A DNA stretch of 64,000 bases from Pseudomonas sp. 7P_10.2_Bac1. GTDB lineage: Bacteria; Pseudomonadota; Gammaproteobacteria; Pseudomonadales; Pseudomonadaceae. Where the stretch lies: contig NZ_JANLNV010000090.1 in NCBI RefSeq assembly GCF_025465935.1, positions 1 to 64,000 on the forward strand. Direction: 5' to 3'. The notes under the pieces were generated by a model. The model had not been told where the DNA came from. It was given only the letters and a program-made list of their open reading frames with translations, and ran no database searches. Shown one piece after another: positions 62,513-64,000 of the stretch; position 1 is the stretch's first letter, and each line of letters starts with the position of its first letter. Position numbers and translations under genes: made by a program.

Positions 62513-64000
62513 TCAGGTAAAGCATCGCTGTTCACGCAGCAATGATTCCAACTCTTGTGTGGGTAAAGGTCGGCTGAAGAGGTAGCCCTGGACCTGGTCA
62601 CAGCCGTTTTGGGTCAGAAACGCCAATTGCTCCGGGGTTTCGACCCCTTCGGCAATGACCTGCAGGTTGAGGCTATGGGCCAGTTCGATGATGGTGCGGG
62701 CAATGGCCGAGTCCTGGGCGTTGTGGGGCACTTCGCGGATAAAGGCGATGTCGATCTTTAATTTATCGATGGGGAATCGGCTCAAGTAAGCCAGGCTCGA
62801 ATACCCCGTGCCAAAGTCGTCAATGGAGATTTTCATACCGATATCACGCAGTGCCAGCAAACTGGCAATGGTCTCCGGAGTGTTGATCATCAATGAACTC
62901 TCGGTCAGTTCAAGCTCCAACCACTGAGGCTCAACCTGGTACTCATCCAATGAACGCCGGATGTCTTCTACCAGGCCACCTTCGGTGATCTGGTGCGCCG
63001 AGACGTTGACCGCCACCTGCGCCACCCCCAACCCCGAACGCTGCCAATAGGCGATTTGTTTGCACACGCTGGCAATCACCCACTGCCCCACCGTGGAGAT
63101 CAGCCCCATGTCCTCCAAAATAGGCACAAAAACCGCCGGCGAGACGCTGGGCAGCCCCGGCCGGTGCCAGCGCAACAGCGCTTCGACGCCCGACAGCGTG
63201 CCGTCGCTCACGCGTATCTTGGGCTGGTAGTACAACTCAAAGGCCTGCTTGCGCACCGCCTCACGCAAGGCCGTTTCCAGCTCTTGGCGTGCTTGCACTT
63301 CGACGTTCATTTGCGCGGTGTAAAACCGATAAGTGTCCCGGCCCGCTTGTTTGGCGCGATTCATCGCGGTGTTGGCATGCTTGATCAGGCACTCGGCATC
63401 GGCACCGTCTTCGGGGTAAAGGGCAATCCCGATGCTGGCAGTCAGGGTCACGTCCTGGTCATGAACCCGGAACGGCTCACGCAACACTTCACGAATGCGA
63501 TCCACAATCTGCTTGGGCCCCAACTGCCCCTTGCGGATCATCAGGATCAAGGCCAACTCGTCCCCATCCATACGGCCCAATGTGTCACTGACGTTCAGGC
63601 AATTAGACAAGCGATGGCTGAACTCAGCCAGCACCTGATCACCGATCAAGTGCCCCCAGACTTCATTGAGGCTTTTAAAGTCATTCAGATCGACCGTGCA
63701 CACCGCCAGATGCCAACCTCTGAGCTCGGCCTGGGTCAAGCCCATTTGCAACGTGGTGTAAAACAGATCGCGATTGGGCAAGCCGGTCAACGGGTCATAG
63801 TTGGCCATCTTCAGCAGGCGTTCATCGCTGCTCATGGCCGAACGGAACTGCTCTACATCAATGGTGCGCTTTTGCAGCTGCTGTTCGAGCAGCAAGGTAT
63901 GCACCACTTGATAGTCACCAAAGGCCTTGAGCCGCAACAAATTACGCACCCTCAGCCACAGCTCGTCATTGACCACCGGCTTACTGAGCACGTCTTCGGC
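62513..64000 (-). CDS. GGDEF-EAL response regulator, 5' end cut by the window
   Basis: The visible 495 codons run to the window edge. They begin in the last part of a receiver domain (AEDVLSKPVVNDELWLRVRN, with the conserved Lys-Pro), then a GGDEF domain (about residues 75-230) and an EAL domain (about 240-490). The cyclase motif reads MDGDEL in place of GGDEF, so cyclase activity is doubtful. The EAL domain looks intact: VEALLRW, ELTESSLM and DDFGTGYSSL. It is probably a c-di-GMP phosphodiesterase controlled by phosphorylation. Its start lies beyond 64000. Confidence 0.88.
   Translation of the reverse strand, partial: AEDVLSKPVVNDELWLRVRNLLRLKAFGDYQVVHTLLLEQQLQKRTIDVEQFRSAMSSDERLLKMANYDPLTGLPNRDLFYTTLQMGLTQAELRGWHLAVCTVDLNDFKSLNEVWGHLIGDQVLAEFSHRLSNCLNVSDTLGRMDGDELALILMIRKGQLGPKQIVDRIREVLREPFRVHDQDVTLTASIGIALYPEDGADAECLIKHANTAMNRAKQAGRDTYRFYTAQMNVEVQARQELETALREAVRKQAFELYYQPKIRVSDGTLSGVEALLRWHRPGLPSVSPAVFVPILEDMGLISTVGQWVIASVCKQIAYWQRSGLGVAQVAVNVSAHQITEGGLVEDIRRSLDEYQVEPQWLELELTESSLMINTPETIASLLALRDIGMKISIDDFGTGYSSLAYLSRFPIDKLKIDIAFIREVPHNAQDSAIARTIIELAHSLNLQVIAEGVETPEQLAFLTQNGCDQVQGYLFSRPLPTQELESLLREQRCFT

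Overview
The window looks like a chromosome segment of a fluorescent-group Pseudomonas. The evidence is the gene set (membrane PQQ glucose dehydrogenase, malate:quinone oxidoreductase, ferric-enterobactin receptor with DUF3649/PepSY/DUF3325 partners, polyamine ABC transporter with a PuuR-like regulator) and the many short inverted repeats of the TGTAGGAGCGAGCTTGCCTC type found between Pseudomonas genes. Species cannot be fixed from what I can see. No insertion sequence, phage, tRNA, rRNA or CRISPR array was recognised.

Region 1 (about 330-25320) is the most unusual part. Two paralogous five-gene cassettes, each TonB-dependent receptor + YejA-like binding protein + YejB + YejE + YejF, lie in the same orientation at 568-8920 and 16917-25318. 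Between them are a 28-codon ORF with a good ribosome binding site (9206-9292), an ABC exporter, a TldD/TldE-type metalloprotease pair, and a dedicated TonB-ExbB-ExbD set. This arrangement has every part expected for making, trimming, exporting and re-importing a small ribosomal peptide: candidate precursor, TldDE protease/maturase, exporter, outer-membrane receptor with its own energiser, and inner-membrane oligopeptide importers of the Yej type known to carry peptide antibiotics. Sigma-54-type -24/-12 elements precede the first receptor and tonB, both with a predicted 5' leader of about 208 nt, and a weaker one precedes the small ORF. The product is unknown, so the peptide role is a hypothesis.

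Region 2 (25494-35883) holds an amino-acid ABC importer without its own ATPase, an unknown 123-aa protein, a minus-strand iron operon (PfeA-like receptor, DUF3649, PepSY, DUF3325) behind two candidate Fur boxes, an FKBP isomerase, a DUF1615 lipoprotein, and a Xre/MbcA-like antitoxin with a RES-domain toxin.

Region 3 (36052-50569) holds a PuuB-like FAD oxidase, a 136-bp tandem repeat array (four copies), a MocR-type regulator divergent from a threonine dehydratase-like enzyme, glucose dehydrogenase with a TetR regulator and a palindromic candidate operator, several conserved small proteins, a CAP-domain secreted protein, malate:quinone oxidoreductase, and a small DUF1289 operon.

Region 4 (50861-64000) holds a YdiJ-like FAD/Fe-S D-2-hydroxyacid dehydrogenase, a LysR regulator, a 232-bp tandem array that has copied the 3' ends of the two convergent genes beside it, a Xre-cupin regulator, a polyamine-type ABC transporter with a class III aminotransferase, and the 3' part of a GGDEF-EAL response regulator cut by the window edge.
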